Positions 38,861 to 50,481 of a DNA stretch of 64,000 bases are shown here, in pieces; within the stretch, counting starts at the first letter, position 1; each line of letters starts with the position of its first letter. The notes beneath the pieces are model-generated. The model was not told the DNA's origin. It did not search any database and worked only from the letters and a program-made list of their open reading frames with translations. Made by a program: the position numbers and the translations under genes. The stretch comes from Roseovarius sp. THAF27 (lineage in GTDB: Bacteria > Pseudomonadota > Alphaproteobacteria > Rhodobacterales > Rhodobacteraceae), in the NCBI RefSeq assembly GCF_009363655.1, contig NZ_CP045393.1, forward strand, positions 2,418,001 to 2,482,000. The letters are read 5' to 3'.

Positions 38861-39331
38861 ATGTCCGATGATCTGAGAGAAACCCTGTGGAAGCGCCTCG
38901 ACAAGCTGCAGGCCGGCATGTTGTCCACCGCCAGCGCCCCGCCGCGCCCCATGGCGCCCACCATCACGGATGACGACACCGCCATCTGGTTCATCACCGC
39001 CAAGGGCACCGACATCGCCGATGCGGCGGCCAAGGGCGAGACCTGCAAGTTCATCGCGGCCTGTCCCAGCGCGCATCTCTACGCCGATATTGACGGCGCG
39101 CTGTCGGTCGAGACCAGCGAGGCCAAGCTCGACGAGATCTGGTCGCCCATGGCCGCCGTCTGGTTCGACGAGGGCCGCCAGGACGACGACATCGTGCTCG
39201 TGTCGATGCGCCCCAAGAAGGCGGCCGTCTGGGCCACCGATGGCGACGCCAAGTCGCTTTTCGAGTTCGCCCGCGCCTCGATCAGCAACGACACGCCCGA
39301 CGTGGGCGAGCACGGCACGGTCACGTTCTGA
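38861..39331 (+). CDS. Pyridoxamine 5'-phosphate oxidase-fold protein (general stress type)
   Basis: This 156-residue split-barrel protein resembles the general-stress protein 26 family: LDKLQAGMLSTASAPPRPMAPT, DDTAIWFITAKGTDIADAA, CPSAHLYADIDGALSVETS and IWSPMAAVWFDEGRQDDDIVLV. Such proteins bind FMN, F420 or pyridoxal phosphate; the exact cofactor is uncertain. A clear AAAGGAG box precedes the ATG. The downstream creA gene starts within its stop (TGATG), so the two are coupled. Confidence 0.83.
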   Translation: MSDDLRETLWKRLDKLQAGMLSTASAPPRPMAPTITDDDTAIWFITAKGTDIADAAAKGETCKFIAACPSAHLYADIDGALSVETSEAKLDEIWSPMAAVWFDEGRQDDDIVLVSMRPKKAAVWATDGDAKSLFEFARASISNDTPDVGEHGTVTF

Positions 39332-39798
39332 TGCGCCGCGCAGGTTTCGGGGCCGCCGCGCTGGCGGCCCTCATGGTCTCGCCCGCCTGCGCCGAGCAGG
39401 TGGGCGAGATCGGCGTCGACTGGGCCGGCAACGACATCATCGTCGAGGCGATCGAGGATCCCGAGGTGCAGGGCGTCACCTGCCACCTTGCCTATTTCGA
39501 GCGCGGCTTCATCGACCGGCTGGCCAATGGCAACTGGTTCGAGGACCCCTCGAACAGCGCCATCGAATGCCAGCAGACCGGCCCGATCACCCTGGGCGAC
39601 ATCGACCGCTCCGAGGATGGCGAGGATGTGTTTCGCGCCAGCCGCTCGATCATCTTCAAGACGCTGCGCGTGAAACGCATCTATGACGCCGACCGCAACA
39701 CGCTGGTCTACATCTCGCACGGGCGCGAACTGTCGCAAGGCTCGGCCAAGGTCTCGATCTCCTCCGTCCCGATTCCCGACGAAACGCCCAACGACTGA
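39331..39798 (+). CDS. creA: CreA-family secreted protein
   Basis: This 155-residue protein has a signal peptide (hydrophobic stretch ending VSPACAEQ) and the CreA family pattern: EQVGEIGVDWAGNDIIVEAI, then DPEVQGVTCHLAYFERGF, DPSNSAIECQQTGPI and KTLRVKRIYDADRNTLVYIS. The two cysteines may form a disulphide. CreA proteins are periplasmic with no established biochemical role. It starts on the last base of the preceding gene's stop. Confidence 0.88.
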   Translation: MRRAGFGAAALAALMVSPACAEQVGEIGVDWAGNDIIVEAIEDPEVQGVTCHLAYFERGFIDRLANGNWFEDPSNSAIECQQTGPITLGDIDRSEDGEDVFRASRSIIFKTLRVKRIYDADRNTLVYISHGRELSQGSAKVSISSVPIPDETPND

Positions 39799-39830
39799 CC
39801 CGCCGAAACGCGTCAGCCCGCGAGGCACTC

Positions 39831-39859
39831 AGCGTGCGGTCCGTTAACCGCCGCACGCT
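39831..39859. other. Stem-loop between creA and DegT-family gene
   Basis: A perfect 9-bp inverted repeat (AGCGTGCGG at 39831-39839 and CCGCACGCT at 39851-39859) lies 32 bases after the creA stop and between two convergent genes. No T-run follows, so a terminator role is uncertain. The rest of this 169-base gap contains repeated TTAACC motifs and nothing else I can define. Confidence 0.45.
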
Positions 39860-39967
39860 CCATTAACCGGGCAGGTCGCGGAAAACCGCACCGTCGGCGG
39901 ACCACCCAAATACCGACGCGATACCGACGTGCCATTTCGGCTCCTGAGTCGCCGTTAACCCGGTGTC

Positions 39968-41167
39968 TCAGGTCGATCCGGCCTGCTGCACCGCGCCCAC
40001 TTCCGCCCGGATGATCCGCGCGATCAGCGCACAATCCTCCAGCGTAAAGGTCAGCGGCAGGCGCATGTCCAGGATGCCTTTCAGCACCCGGTCGCTTTCG
40101 GGCATCGGCGCGCTCGGCGCATAGCGCCAGCTGTCGTAGCGGCTGGTGAACCCCACCGGCTCGGCGCCCCCGAACCACTTCAGCTCGACGCCGCGTTTCA
40201 CGCACCGCGCCACCACCTCCGCGATGGCCCCGTTGCTCCAGTCCAGCAGCAGGAACTGGATCGACGACCCCACGTATGTTTCCGCCTCCGACCGTTCCAC
40301 CACCTTCAGGCCGGGCGTGCCGCGCAGGCCCTCCTCGACCACCCGGTAGCGCGCGTTCCACTTGGCACATTGCGCGTCCAACGCCTTGAGTTGCGGGCGT
40401 AAAATCGCCGCGCGCAGGTGGTCCATCCGCCCCGAGACATTGGGCGTCTGGTACTTGATCTTCTCGAATTCCTCTTCCGGCGGCACCGTCCCGTGCCGGC
40501 CATAGAGCATGTAGGACCCCGACAGCATCGCCGCCTTCGCCATGACGCTTGGGTCGTCCGTCACCAGCAGGCCGCCCTCGCCCGAATTCATGTGCTTGTA
40601 GGTCTGCGTCGAATAGCAGCCAATGAGCCCATGCCGCCCCGACGGCACCCCGTTCCAAGCCGCCCCCATCGTGTGGGCGCAATCCTCGATTATGGTCAGC
40701 CCGTGGTCGCTCGCGATCTCCACCAGCCGGTCCATGTCGCACAGGTGCCCGCGCATGTGGCTCAGCATCAGGATGCGTGCCTGACCCGCCTTGTTAACCA
40801 GATCTTCAAGGTCGATGGTCAGATTCTCGGTCACGCCGACGAAAACCGGCACCGCGCCGACACTGGCAATCGCCCCGGGCACCGGCGCGAGGGTGAAAGC
40901 ATTCGTTAACACTTTTTCGCCAGGCTGCACGTCCAGCGCCCGCAATGCCGTGGCCATCGCATAGCCGCCCGAGGCGACGGCCAGCGCGTATTTCGCGCCC
41001 GTATAGGCCGCGAATTCCTGCTCCAGCAGGCCCACTTCGCCCACCTCTCCGGGCGACAGGTTATAGCGATGCAGCCGCCCGCTCTGCATCACCTCCATCG
41101 CGGCGCGAATCCCCTCCTCGGGGATCGGCTCCTGCTGGGTGAAACTGCGTGTGAAAACCTCGGTCAT
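39968..41167 (-). CDS. DegT/DnrJ/EryC1/StrS-family aminotransferase
   Basis: This 399-residue PLP enzyme belongs to the sugar/polyol aminotransferase family. The internal-aldimine lysine is about residue 191 in STQTYKHMNSGEGG, with the usual IIEDCAHTMGA segment (PLP-binding Asp) before it. Such enzymes often make amino sugars for surface polysaccharides or aminocyclitols. No sugar-nucleotide genes flank it apart from glmU/glmS further on, so the substrate is open. It is convergent with creA. Confidence 0.87.
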   Translation of the reverse strand: MTEVFTRSFTQQEPIPEEGIRAAMEVMQSGRLHRYNLSPGEVGEVGLLEQEFAAYTGAKYALAVASGGYAMATALRALDVQPGEKVLTNAFTLAPVPGAIASVGAVPVFVGVTENLTIDLEDLVNKAGQARILMLSHMRGHLCDMDRLVEIASDHGLTIIEDCAHTMGAAWNGVPSGRHGLIGCYSTQTYKHMNSGEGGLLVTDDPSVMAKAAMLSGSYMLYGRHGTVPPEEEFEKIKYQTPNVSGRMDHLRAAILRPQLKALDAQCAKWNARYRVVEEGLRGTPGLKVVERSEAETYVGSSIQFLLLDWSNGAIAEVVARCVKRGVELKWFGGAEPVGFTSRYDSWRYAPSAPMPESDRVLKGILDMRLPLTFTLEDCALIARIIRAEVGAVQQAGST

Positions 41168-41252
41168 GGGCTTTTATTGCGGCCTCGCGCAACGCAGGTC
41201 AATCTCGAAGCGCCTGTCGAAAAGCGGCATTTCGCTTTCCCGAAACCGGGTT

Positions 41253-41930
41253 TCAGCCGAAAAGCCTCTGCACTACGCCCTGCAACTCGTCGAAATGGTC
41301 GATCGTCGCGTCGGGCTCCAGCACCCGCACATCGTCGCCCCCGGGCCCGAACGTCACCAGCACCGACGGCACCCCCGCCGCCCGCGACGTCTCGCGGTCC
41401 GTCACCGTGTCCCCCACCAGCAGGCAGCGGCCAGGATCGCCCCCCACCCGCCGCACAACCTCGCGCAGCGGCTCGGCGTCGGGCTTGCGCACCGCCAGCG
41501 TATCGGCCCCCACCAACGCGCCGAACCTGTCCAGCACGCCCAGCGAGGTCATCAGCTGCAGCGCCAGCTTTTCGGGCTTGTTGGTGCAGATCGCCACCGG
41601 GTGCCCGGCCAGCCGCAGATTCTCCACCGCGTCCATCGCGCCTGGATAGAACACCGTGTGCGTGTCGATCGCCTCGCCGTAAGCCTTTAGAAGGATTGGA
41701 TATTGCCGGTCGATCTCGGCCACGTCATCCGCCCGCCCCAGCCGCGTCATGCCAAGCGTCAGCATCGCCCGCCCGCCGCGCAGCGCCGTGCCCGCATCCG
41801 CCACCGGGTCCAGCAGATCGCCCTCGCCCATCCCCCGGAAACAGGCATTGGCGGCGGCGATAAGATCTCCGCTCGTATCCGCCAGCGTCCCGTCCAGATC
41901 GAAGACCACCGTGCCAGGCCGATCACCCAT
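41253..41930 (-). CDS. gph: Phosphoglycolate phosphatase (HAD family)
   Basis: This 225-residue HAD phosphatase has motif I VVFDLDGTLADT, motif II AICTNKPEKL, the lysine of motif III near VRKPDAEPL and motif IV LLVGDTVTDRETSRAAG. It removes phosphate from 2-phosphoglycolate formed by oxygenase side reactions or DNA repair. The start is set at MGDRPGTVVFDLDG (41930); a much longer frame upstream is antisense to glmU and is rejected. It is divergent from glmU. Confidence 0.9.
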   Translation of the reverse strand: MGDRPGTVVFDLDGTLADTSGDLIAAANACFRGMGEGDLLDPVADAGTALRGGRAMLTLGMTRLGRADDVAEIDRQYPILLKAYGEAIDTHTVFYPGAMDAVENLRLAGHPVAICTNKPEKLALQLMTSLGVLDRFGALVGADTLAVRKPDAEPLREVVRRVGGDPGRCLLVGDTVTDRETSRAAGVPSVLVTFGPGGDDVRVLEPDATIDHFDELQGVVQRLFG

Positions 41931-42020
41931 TCCGCATTCCCCTCTTGTCATTGTGCAACGCTCAGCACATTTCCGCCCGTGCCTGTCACATCCCGCAATC
42001 ATCTTTGATACGGCCCAGCC

Positions 42021-42048
42021 TTGCACGGCTTGCGCAACCGGATAAAAC
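42021..42048 (+). promoter_or_regulatory. Candidate promoter of glmU operon
   Basis: TTGCAC (42021-42026) and TAAAAC (42043-42048) are separated by 16 bases, about 30 bases upstream of the glmU start, with an AGGAAGG box in between. The match is moderate. Confidence 0.4.
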
Positions 42049-42077
42049 GGGCGCGTCAGGAAGGAAAGAGAAACCCT

Positions 42078-43432
42078 ATGAGCATAAGCCTGATCGTTCT
42101 GGCCGCGGGCCAGGGCACCCGCATGAATTCGGACCTGCCCAAGGTGTTGCACCAGATCGCCGGCGCGCCGATGCTGGTCCATGCCCTGCGGGCCGGCGCG
42201 GCGCTCTCGCCCGACCGCACGGTGGTGGTCACCGGCCACGGGTCCAAGGCTGTCGCGGCGGCGGCGCAGGACCATGATCCCGACATCCAGACCGTCCACC
42301 AGGCCACGCAGGACGGCACCGGCCACGCCGTGGCCCAGGCCGAACCCGCGCTTGCAGGCTACGAGGGCGACGCCATCGTGCTCTACGCCGATACCCCCTT
42401 CATCTCCGAGGACACGCTCGGCCGCATGGTCGAGGCCCGGGCGCAGCATGACGTCGTCGTGCTGGGCTTCGAACCCGCCGATCCCGGCCGCTATGGCCGT
42501 CTGGTCATGTCCGGCGACACCCTTGAAAAGATTGTCGAATTCAAGGATGCGGACGAGACGACCCGCGCCATCACCTTCTGCAATTCCGGCGTCATCGCCG
42601 CCTCGGCGCCCGTCCTCTTCGACCTCATCCGCGCCGTCACCAACGACAACGCGGCGGGCGAATACTACCTGACCGACATCGTCGCCATCGCCCGTGACCG
42701 GGGCCTTTCCGCCACCGCCATCGCCTGCCCCGAGGCCGAGACGATGGGCATCAACTCCCGCGCCGAACTGGCCGCGGCCGAGGCCGCCTTCCAGGCCCGC
42801 GCCCGCGCTACGGCGCTTGACGACGGCATCACTCTGACGGCCCCCGAGACCGTCCATTTCGCCTATGACACCGTGCTGGGCCGCGACACCATCGTGGAGC
42901 CCAACGTCGTCTTCGGCCCCGGCGTCACCGTCGAATCCGGCGCGCATATCAAGGCGTTCTCGCATCTCGAAGGCTGCCACGTCTCGCGCGGCGCGGTGGT
43001 CGGCCCCTATGCCCGCCTGCGCCCCGGCGCGGAACTGGCCGAGGACACCCGCATCGGCAATTTCGTCGAGGTCAAGAACGCCCTCATCGGCGAAGGCGCC
43101 AAGGTCAATCACCTCAGCTATATCGGCGACGCCTCGGTGGGCGAGGCCAGCAACATCGGCGCGGGCACCATCACCTGCAACTACGACGGCGTGATGAAAC
43201 ACCGCACCGAGATCGGCGCGCGGGTCTTCGTGGGCTCCAACACCATGCTGGTGGCCCCGGTCAGGCTGGGCGACGAGTCGATGACCGGCTCCGGCTCGGT
43301 CATCACCAGCGACGTGCCCGAAGGCGCTCTCGCCATCGCCCGCAGCCCGCAGACCAACAAACCGGGCATGGCGCGCAAACTGTTCGAAATGCTAAAGTCC
43401 AGACGGGCCAAGCAAGCGAAAGAGGCAGGATA

Positions 43433-43433
<1 letters not shown>
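42078..43433 (+). CDS. glmU: Bifunctional GlcNAc-1-P uridyltransferase / GlcN-1-P acetyltransferase
   Basis: This 451-residue enzyme makes UDP-GlcNAc for peptidoglycan and LPS. The N-terminal pyrophosphorylase domain has LAAGQGTRMNSDLPKVLHQI and LYADTPFISEDTL; the C-terminal part is a left-handed beta-helix of hexapeptide repeats with NFVEVKNALIGEGAKVNHLSY and GAGTITCNYDGVMKH. I chose ATG 42078 because MSISLIVLAAGQG is the family start and AGGAAGG precedes it. glmS follows in an overlapping stop/start (TAATG). Confidence 0.97.
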
Positions 43434-45252
<1,819 letters not shown>

Positions 45253-45256
<4 letters not shown>

Positions 45257-45927
45257 CGCTGGACGACGCCCTCGATCAGCTTCGCGCCCACGCCGAACCC
45301 GGCCGGGCCGAAGGCATGGCGAACTATCACAAGGTGCCGCGCGACTATCTCGGTGTGCCCAACCCGGCGATCAACGACCTGACGGCCGAATGGCGCCGCG
45401 CGCTTAGCGTCGAGGACCGTGTCGCGCTGGCCGATGCGCTCTGGCGCACGAACATCTTCGAGGCCCGCCTCGCCGCCGCCAAGCTGCTGACCCAGGCCCG
45501 GATCACGCCTGACGATGCAGTCTGGACGCTGATCACCTCCTGGCTGCCCGATCTCGACAGCTGGGCCATCGCCGATCACGCCATGATGGCCGGACAAAAG
45601 CGGCTGATGGCCGATCTTTCCCGCATGGACGAGGTCGAGATCTGGACAAGGTTCGAAAGCCACTGGATCCGCCGCGCCGCGATGGTCGTGACCCTGCCTC
45701 TGGCCAAGATCAACAACCTCAAACCGGCTGAGGCCGAAGCGCGCGAACGCGTGCTGGGCTGGGCCGCCGGTTACGTGCAGGACACCGAGTGGTTCATCCA
45801 AAAATCCGTCGCCTGGTGGCTGCGCGACCTGTCGAAACATGACCCGGACCGCGTGCGCGCTTTCATGGCCGAGAACGGTCGCCACATGAAGCCGTTCGCC
45901 CGCAAGGAAGCCGAAAAACTTCTGTAG
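45253..45927 (+). CDS. alkD: DNA alkylation repair protein (AlkD-like HEAT-repeat glycosylase)
   Basis: This 224-residue all-helical protein matches the AlkC/AlkD family of HEAT-like DNA glycosylases, which remove positively charged alkylated bases. The typical segments are LWRTNIFEARLAAAKLLTQA, LPDLDSWAIADHAMM and ESHWIRRAAMVVTLPLAK, followed by DTEWFIQKSVAWWLRDLSKH with the conserved aromatic/acidic patch. It overlaps the stop of glmS by four bases, so it is co-expressed with glmU-glmS in an unexpected partnership. Confidence 0.88.
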
Positions 45928-45929
45928 AA

Positions 45930-46427
45930 TCAGCCGCCTGTCGCGAAAACCCGCACCTCGGGCAAACCCGTCAGATCCGCCTCCAGCAGACGCATCGCCG
46001 CGAGCGACAACTGGCTGCCCGATCCCGGCTCCGCGTCGAGCGGAATAAGGTCCACCGCCACGGTCGTGCCCTTCGCAGGGTACTCCACCCGCCCCTTCCC
46101 AGGGGCTGAAACCAGCGGCGTCTTCATCCAGATACCCGGATCCGATGCCGCACCCAGCGACGCGACGGTGATCCCGAGGTCGCGGTCGCCACCGCCGTTC
46201 TGGGCCGCTTCGACCGCCGCGGTCCGCTCTTCCTCGGTGGTGGTGTCGAACTCGTCGACCGTCCGCGCATTGGCCGGCGGTGCTATGCCCGCGGTCTGCG
46301 CCTCCGCCTCGGCCTCGGCGCTCTCGGGCGCAGGCTCGGACGGCGGTGCCTGACGCTGCATGGTGGGCAACATATCACAGCCCGACAGGCCGGCGGCGAA
46401 GACAAAAAGGCTTACAAAACGTTTCAT
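45930..46427 (-). CDS. Putative lipoprotein of unknown function
   Basis: This 165-residue protein has a signal sequence with a lipobox-like FAAGLSGC (Cys about residue 17), then a Pro/Glu/Ala-rich stretch and a C-terminal globular part ([20 protein letters not shown], and a [19 protein letters not shown] segment). I recall relatives annotated as D-galactarate dehydratase in Rhodobacterales, but nothing here shows enzyme character, so I do not use that name. Its stop is 2 bases from the alkD stop (convergent genes). Confidence 0.7.
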   Translation of the reverse strand: MKRFVSLFVFAAGLSGCDMLPTMQRQAPPSEPAPESAEAEAEAQTAGIAPPANARTVDEFDTTTEEERTAAVEAAQNGGGDRDLGITVASLGAASDPGIWMKTPLVSAPGKGRVEYPAKGTTVAVDLIPLDAEPGSGSQLSLAAMRLLEADLTGLPEVRVFATGG

Positions 46428-46513
46428 ACGCTCACCTTATGACCCCCGCGCCCGAGCATCAATTCCCAAGATGCCCCTTGCCGTTCATCGGCGGTTTGCA
46501 TACGTTCTGCCCC

Positions 46514-47521
46514 ATGACCGCACCTTTGATAGACCCGTTCCAGCGCGCGATCTCCTACCTGCGCGTCTCCGTCACCGACCGCTGCGATTTCCGCTGCGTC
46601 TACTGCATGTCGGAGAACATGACCTTCCTGCCCAAGAAAGAACTTCTGACGCTGGAAGAGCTGGACCGCATGTGCTCGACCTTCGTGCGCCTGGGCGTGG
46701 AAAAGCTGCGGATCACCGGCGGCGAACCGCTGGTACGGCGCAACATCATGCATTTCTTCCACGGCATGAAGCGGCATCTCGACAGCGGCGACCTCAAGGA
46801 ACTTACGCTCACCACCAACGGCTCGCAGCTCGCCCGGTTCAGCGAAGACCTCTATGCCGCGGGCGTACGCCGGGTGAACGTGTCGCTCGACACGCTCGAC
46901 GAGAAGAAATTCGCCGACATCACCCGCTGGGGCCGCCTGCCGCAGGTGCTCAAGGGGATCGACGCCGCGCAAGCCGCCGGCCTGCGCATCAAGATCAACG
47001 TCGTCGCCCTCAAGGGCTTCAACGAGGACGAGCTTTTCGACATCGTCGCATGGTGCAAATCCCGCGACATGGACCTCACCTTCATCGAGGTCATGCCGAT
47101 GGGCGATATCGGCAACGAGGACCGGCTGGACCAGTACTGGAAACTCTCCGACCTGCGCCGGACGCTGGCAGGGCAATACACCCTGACCGAACTTTCCGAA
47201 CGCACGGGCGGCCCCGCTAGGTACGTGCGGCTGGAAGAAACCGGACAGAAGATCGGCTTCATCACGCCGCTGACCCATAATTTCTGCGAAAGCTGCAACC
47301 GCGTGCGCCTGACCTGCACCGGCGAGCTTTACATGTGCCTTGGCCAGGAAGACATGGCCGACCTGCGCGCACCCCTGCGCAATTCGCCGAATGATGACGC
47401 CCCGCTGGAGGCCGCCATCCGCGAGGCCATCACCCGCAAGCCCAAGGGTCACGATTTCGACTATTCCCGTCAGACCGTGGACGGGCGCATGTCCCGCCAC
47501 ATGAGCCACACCGGCGGCTGA
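46514..47521 (+). CDS. moaA: GTP 3',8-cyclase (molybdenum cofactor synthesis)
   Basis: This 335-residue radical-SAM enzyme converts GTP to 3',8-cyclo-dihydro-GTP at the start of molybdopterin synthesis. The first [4Fe-4S] set is Cys24, Cys28 and Cys31 in [11 protein letters not shown], with GGEPLVRRN as the SAM-binding part. The second cluster is in [19 protein letters not shown]. The start at 46514 was chosen over a longer frame that is antisense to the lipoprotein gene. No other moa genes lie nearby. The downstream Kdo transferase starts on the last base of its stop. Confidence 0.95.
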   Translation: MTAPLIDPFQRAISYLRVSVTDRCDFRCVYCMSENMTFLPKKELLTLEELDRMCSTFVRLGVEKLRITGGEPLVRRNIMHFFHGMKRHLDSGDLKELTLTTNGSQLARFSEDLYAAGVRRVNVSLDTLDEKKFADITRWGRLPQVLKGIDAAQAAGLRIKINVVALKGFNEDELFDIVAWCKSRDMDLTFIEVMPMGDIGNEDRLDQYWKLSDLRRTLAGQYTLTELSERTGGPARYVRLEETGQKIGFITPLTHNFCESCNRVRLTCTGELYMCLGQEDMADLRAPLRNSPNDDAPLEAAIREAITRKPKGHDFDYSRQTVDGRMSRHMSHTGG

Positions 47522-48807
47522 TGCCCCACACTGCCGCGCCCCTGCCCGTGCGCCTCTACGGCGTGGCGGCAAATCTGCTTGAGCGGCTGGCGTATAAACG
47601 CGTCTCGGAAAACCTCTCGCGCCAGGGTATTCCCGCAAACCGCCTGCCCGAGCGGCAGGGCCACGCCACCGCGCCGCGCCCGCATGGCGAGCTCTTGTGG
47701 TTTCACGCCGCCTCGGTGGGCGAAAGCCTCTCGGTCCTGCGCCTGATCGAGCATCTGGGCCAGACGCATCCCCACCTCTCGTTCCTCATAACCTCCGGCA
47801 CCGCCACCTCGGCCCAGATCGTCGGCAAGCGCCTGCCGCCGCGCACCACGCACCAGTTCGCACCGCTGGATTCGAGCCGCGTGGTCACCCGCTTTCTCGA
47901 CCATTGGCGCCCCTCTGCGGCGGTCTTCGTGGAAAGTGAGCTGTGGCCCCAGATGCTGCGCCTGACCCATGCCGCGGGCGTCCCGCTGGCACTGGTCAAC
48001 GCCCGCATCTCCGACAGATCGGCCCGCAACTGGAAACGCTTCCCCCGCACCGCGCGGCACCTGATGGACCATTTCCGCCTGATCCATTGTCAGGACGACC
48101 GCACCGCGCACCACCTCCGCGACCTCGGCCTTGCGCAGGCCGAACCGGGCCTCAACCTCAAGTCCGTCGCCGGCCCGCTCCCCTTCGACCGGGACGAGTT
48201 GCACCGGATGCAGGCCCTCATCGCCGGCCGCCCGGTCTGGCTCGCCGCCTCCACCCATCCGGGCGAGGACGAGGTGGTGCTAAACGCCCACCGCGCCATG
48301 ACCGGGGGCGATGCCGACGCGCTCCTGATCCTCGTGCCGCGCCACCCCGAACGCGCTCACGATATCGAACGCCTGATCGCCGAGCACCGCTTCGAGGGCG
48401 CGCGCCGCTCCACCGGCATGACCATCACCGGGCAGACCCGCGTCTACCTTGCCGACACGCTGGGCGAGATGGGCCTCTGGTACGCGCTCAGCCCGCTCAC
48501 CTGCGTCTGCGGCAGTTTTTCCGACGTCGGAGGCCACAACCCGTTCGAGCCCGCCCATGCCGGCTCCGCCGTGCTGCACGGGCCCCGCTATGCCAACTTC
48601 GCCGAGGCCTACGCCCAGATGCAGGCCGAGAACGCCTGCATCGAGGTGGCCGATGCGGATGACCTGAGCGCCAAGCTCACCACGTATCTCGACGATCCCG
48701 CCGCGCTCGACGCCCTGCGCGACCGCACCCGCGCCTTCGCTGCCAGCCAGGCCGGTGTCCTCGAAGACTTCGCCGCCACTCTTTCCAACGCGCTCGGCCT
48801 GCGCTAG
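47521..48807 (+). CDS. waaA: 3-deoxy-D-manno-octulosonic acid transferase
   Basis: This 428-residue glycosyltransferase adds Kdo to lipid A at the inner membrane. It matches the family with LLWFHAASVGESLSVLRLIEHL, FVESELWPQMLRLTHAAGVPLALVNARISDRS and the C-terminal CGSFSDVGGHNPFEPAHAGSAVLHGP. It lacks the pronounced N-terminal anchor seen in E. coli. The start overlaps the moaA stop by one base. A glycosyltransferase gene follows after 34 bases. Confidence 0.92.
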   Translation: MPHTAAPLPVRLYGVAANLLERLAYKRVSENLSRQGIPANRLPERQGHATAPRPHGELLWFHAASVGESLSVLRLIEHLGQTHPHLSFLITSGTATSAQIVGKRLPPRTTHQFAPLDSSRVVTRFLDHWRPSAAVFVESELWPQMLRLTHAAGVPLALVNARISDRSARNWKRFPRTARHLMDHFRLIHCQDDRTAHHLRDLGLAQAEPGLNLKSVAGPLPFDRDELHRMQALIAGRPVWLAASTHPGEDEVVLNAHRAMTGGDADALLILVPRHPERAHDIERLIAEHRFEGARRSTGMTITGQTRVYLADTLGEMGLWYALSPLTCVCGSFSDVGGHNPFEPAHAGSAVLHGPRYANFAEAYAQMQAENACIEVADADDLSAKLTTYLDDPAALDALRDRTRAFAASQAGVLEDFAATLSNALGLR

Positions 48808-48841
48808 CACCGTCCCCGAGCCCCAAGGAAAGCCGACCCGC

Positions 48842-49882
48842 GTGCCGGACCTCATCGTCACCAATTTCAACCGCAACTTCACCGGCGTGTCGTCCACCGC
48901 CGCCAGCGTGGTGCGCTGCCAGGTCGACCAATACGACCTCGCGCTTGCAGGCCACCCCCTGCCCGGCTGCCCCGCACCCATTACCAAAGCGCAGGCCGCC
49001 ACCCTGTCCAGGACGCCACCACCGGGCCGCCCCTTCACCATCTGGCACGTCCGCCGCAACCCCGAAATGCGCACCGCCCTCTGGGTCCGCGACGTCCTGC
49101 GCCGCCCCATCCGCATTGTCTTCACCTCTGCCGCGATCCGTCGGCACTCGGCCTTTCCGCGCTGGCTGATCTCGCGCATGGATGCCGTCATCGCCACGAC
49201 CGAGGCCGCCGCGGGTTTCGTCCCGCATGTCCGCGCCGTCGCCCCCCACGGCGTCGACACCGACCGTTTCACGCCCGCCCCCGACCGGGCCGCGGCCTGG
49301 GCCGCCACCGGCTATCCCGGCACCCAGGGCGTCGCCACCATCGGCCGCATCCGCCCCGAGAAAGGCACCGACCGTTTCGTCGCCGCCATGCTGCGCCTTC
49401 TGCCCGACCACCCCGGCCTGACCGCCCTCGTCATCGGCCGCGCCGCTAAGTCCGACCAGCCTTTCCTCGACAATCTCAAGGCGCAGATCTCCGCCGCCGG
49501 CCTCACCGACCGCATCCTCTTCCCGGGCGAGGTCACACCAGACGCCCTGCCCGCCCTCACACGGTCCCTCTCTGCCGTGGTGCAACTGCCCCGATACGAA
49601 GGCTACGGCATGACCCCGCTCGAGGGCATGGCCTCGGGCGTGCCTTTCGTCGCCACCGACACCGGCTACTACCGCAGCTTCTCCAGCCAGGACGAAACCG
49701 GCCTTATCGTCCCCGACGACCCGGATCAGGCCGCCGATGCGCTCGCGTCCATCCTGTCGGACCCCGACCGCCACGCCACCATGTCCCGCGCCGCCCGCGA
49801 TATCGCCTGCGCCCATTTCAGCGTCACACGAGAAGCCGAAGCAATCGCCCGCGTCTACGAGGAACTGTGGTCCGGCGCGTGA
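48842..49882 (+). CDS. Glycosyltransferase, GT4-type (probable LPS core)
   Basis: This 346-residue protein has the GT4 fold: NFNRNFTGVSSTAASVVR near the start, HGVDTDRF and GRIRPEKGTDRF in the middle, and the C-terminal LPRYEGYGMTPLEGMASGVPFVATD (donor-binding E-x7-E-like motif). The start is a GTG at 48842, chosen because the earlier frame runs through the end of waaA. Its place next to waaA suggests it extends the LPS core; the sugar is not readable. Confidence 0.85.
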   Translation: MPDLIVTNFNRNFTGVSSTAASVVRCQVDQYDLALAGHPLPGCPAPITKAQAATLSRTPPPGRPFTIWHVRRNPEMRTALWVRDVLRRPIRIVFTSAAIRRHSAFPRWLISRMDAVIATTEAAAGFVPHVRAVAPHGVDTDRFTPAPDRAAAWAATGYPGTQGVATIGRIRPEKGTDRFVAAMLRLLPDHPGLTALVIGRAAKSDQPFLDNLKAQISAAGLTDRILFPGEVTPDALPALTRSLSAVVQLPRYEGYGMTPLEGMASGVPFVATDTGYYRSFSSQDETGLIVPDDPDQAADALASILSDPDRHATMSRAARDIACAHFSVTREAEAIARVYEELWSGA

Positions 49883-49905
49883 CCGCTTGCCGCTTCGGTT
49901 TGATG

Positions 49906-49933
49906 TTGCACCCGAGCCTCAGGACGTTACGAT
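49906..49933 (+). promoter_or_regulatory. Candidate promoter of DUF4177 gene
   Basis: TTGCAC (49906-49911) and TACGAT (49928-49933) are 16 bases apart, about 29 bases upstream of the next gene. An inverted repeat CAGGAC/GTCCTG (49920-49925, 49934-49939) brackets the -10 region and may be a regulatory site or a leader hairpin. Confidence 0.35.
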
Positions 49934-49961
49934 GTCCTGCCAATTTTGAGAGGTGCACCCC

Positions 49962-50375
49962 GTGATCCAGAAATACGAGTACAAGGTCATCCCCGCCCCC
50001 GCCAAGGGCCGCAAGGGCCCGGGCATCAAGGGCGCCGAAGGCCGGTTCGCCCACGGGCTGGAAACCGCGATCAACGAACTGGCGCTCGAGGGCTGGGAAT
50101 ACCTGCGCGCCGACATCCTGCCCAGCGAGGAACGCCAGGGCCTGACATCGTCGCAGACGGTCTATCGCTCCATGCTGGTCTTCCGCCGTCCGTTGGAACT
50201 GGAGGGCGTCGACAGCCCGCCGCCGCTGCCGTGGGACGACCACGAGGCGGAAGAGCTGGAAACCGCCGCCGAGACTGACGAAATCGAGGATAATCAGGAC
50301 GATACCCCGGATGACGACGCGGATGACGCGGACGGCGACGACACGCCGCGCCCCGATCTGCCGCCCCGGGACTGA
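49962..50375 (+). CDS. DUF4177-like protein with acidic tail
   Basis: This 137-residue protein has an N-terminal DUF4177-like domain (IQKYEYKVIPAPAKGRKGPG, LETAINELALEGWEYLRADI, YRSMLVFRRPLE) and a long acidic C-terminal tail (about 45 residues of mostly Asp/Glu from DDHEAEELE onward). I chose GTG 49962 because a GAGAGG box precedes it at better spacing than the GTG three codons earlier. Function unknown. Confidence 0.75.
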   Translation: MIQKYEYKVIPAPAKGRKGPGIKGAEGRFAHGLETAINELALEGWEYLRADILPSEERQGLTSSQTVYRSMLVFRRPLELEGVDSPPPLPWDDHEAEELETAAETDEIEDNQDDTPDDDADDADGDDTPRPDLPPRD

Positions 50376-50481
50376 CGCGTGAAAAGAAGTTCGGGACCGC
50401 GCGGTTTTTTCCCGATCTTTCCTCTTCAATTTGCCGCGTAATCACATAAACTCTTGGCCTCGAGTCGCAAAGGGAATGCCA

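Noticed and set aside
45930..46427. D-galactarate dehydratase as the name for this ORF
   Set aside because: The protein is a short lipoprotein without any dehydratase motif; the name seen on relatives appears to be a spreading misannotation.
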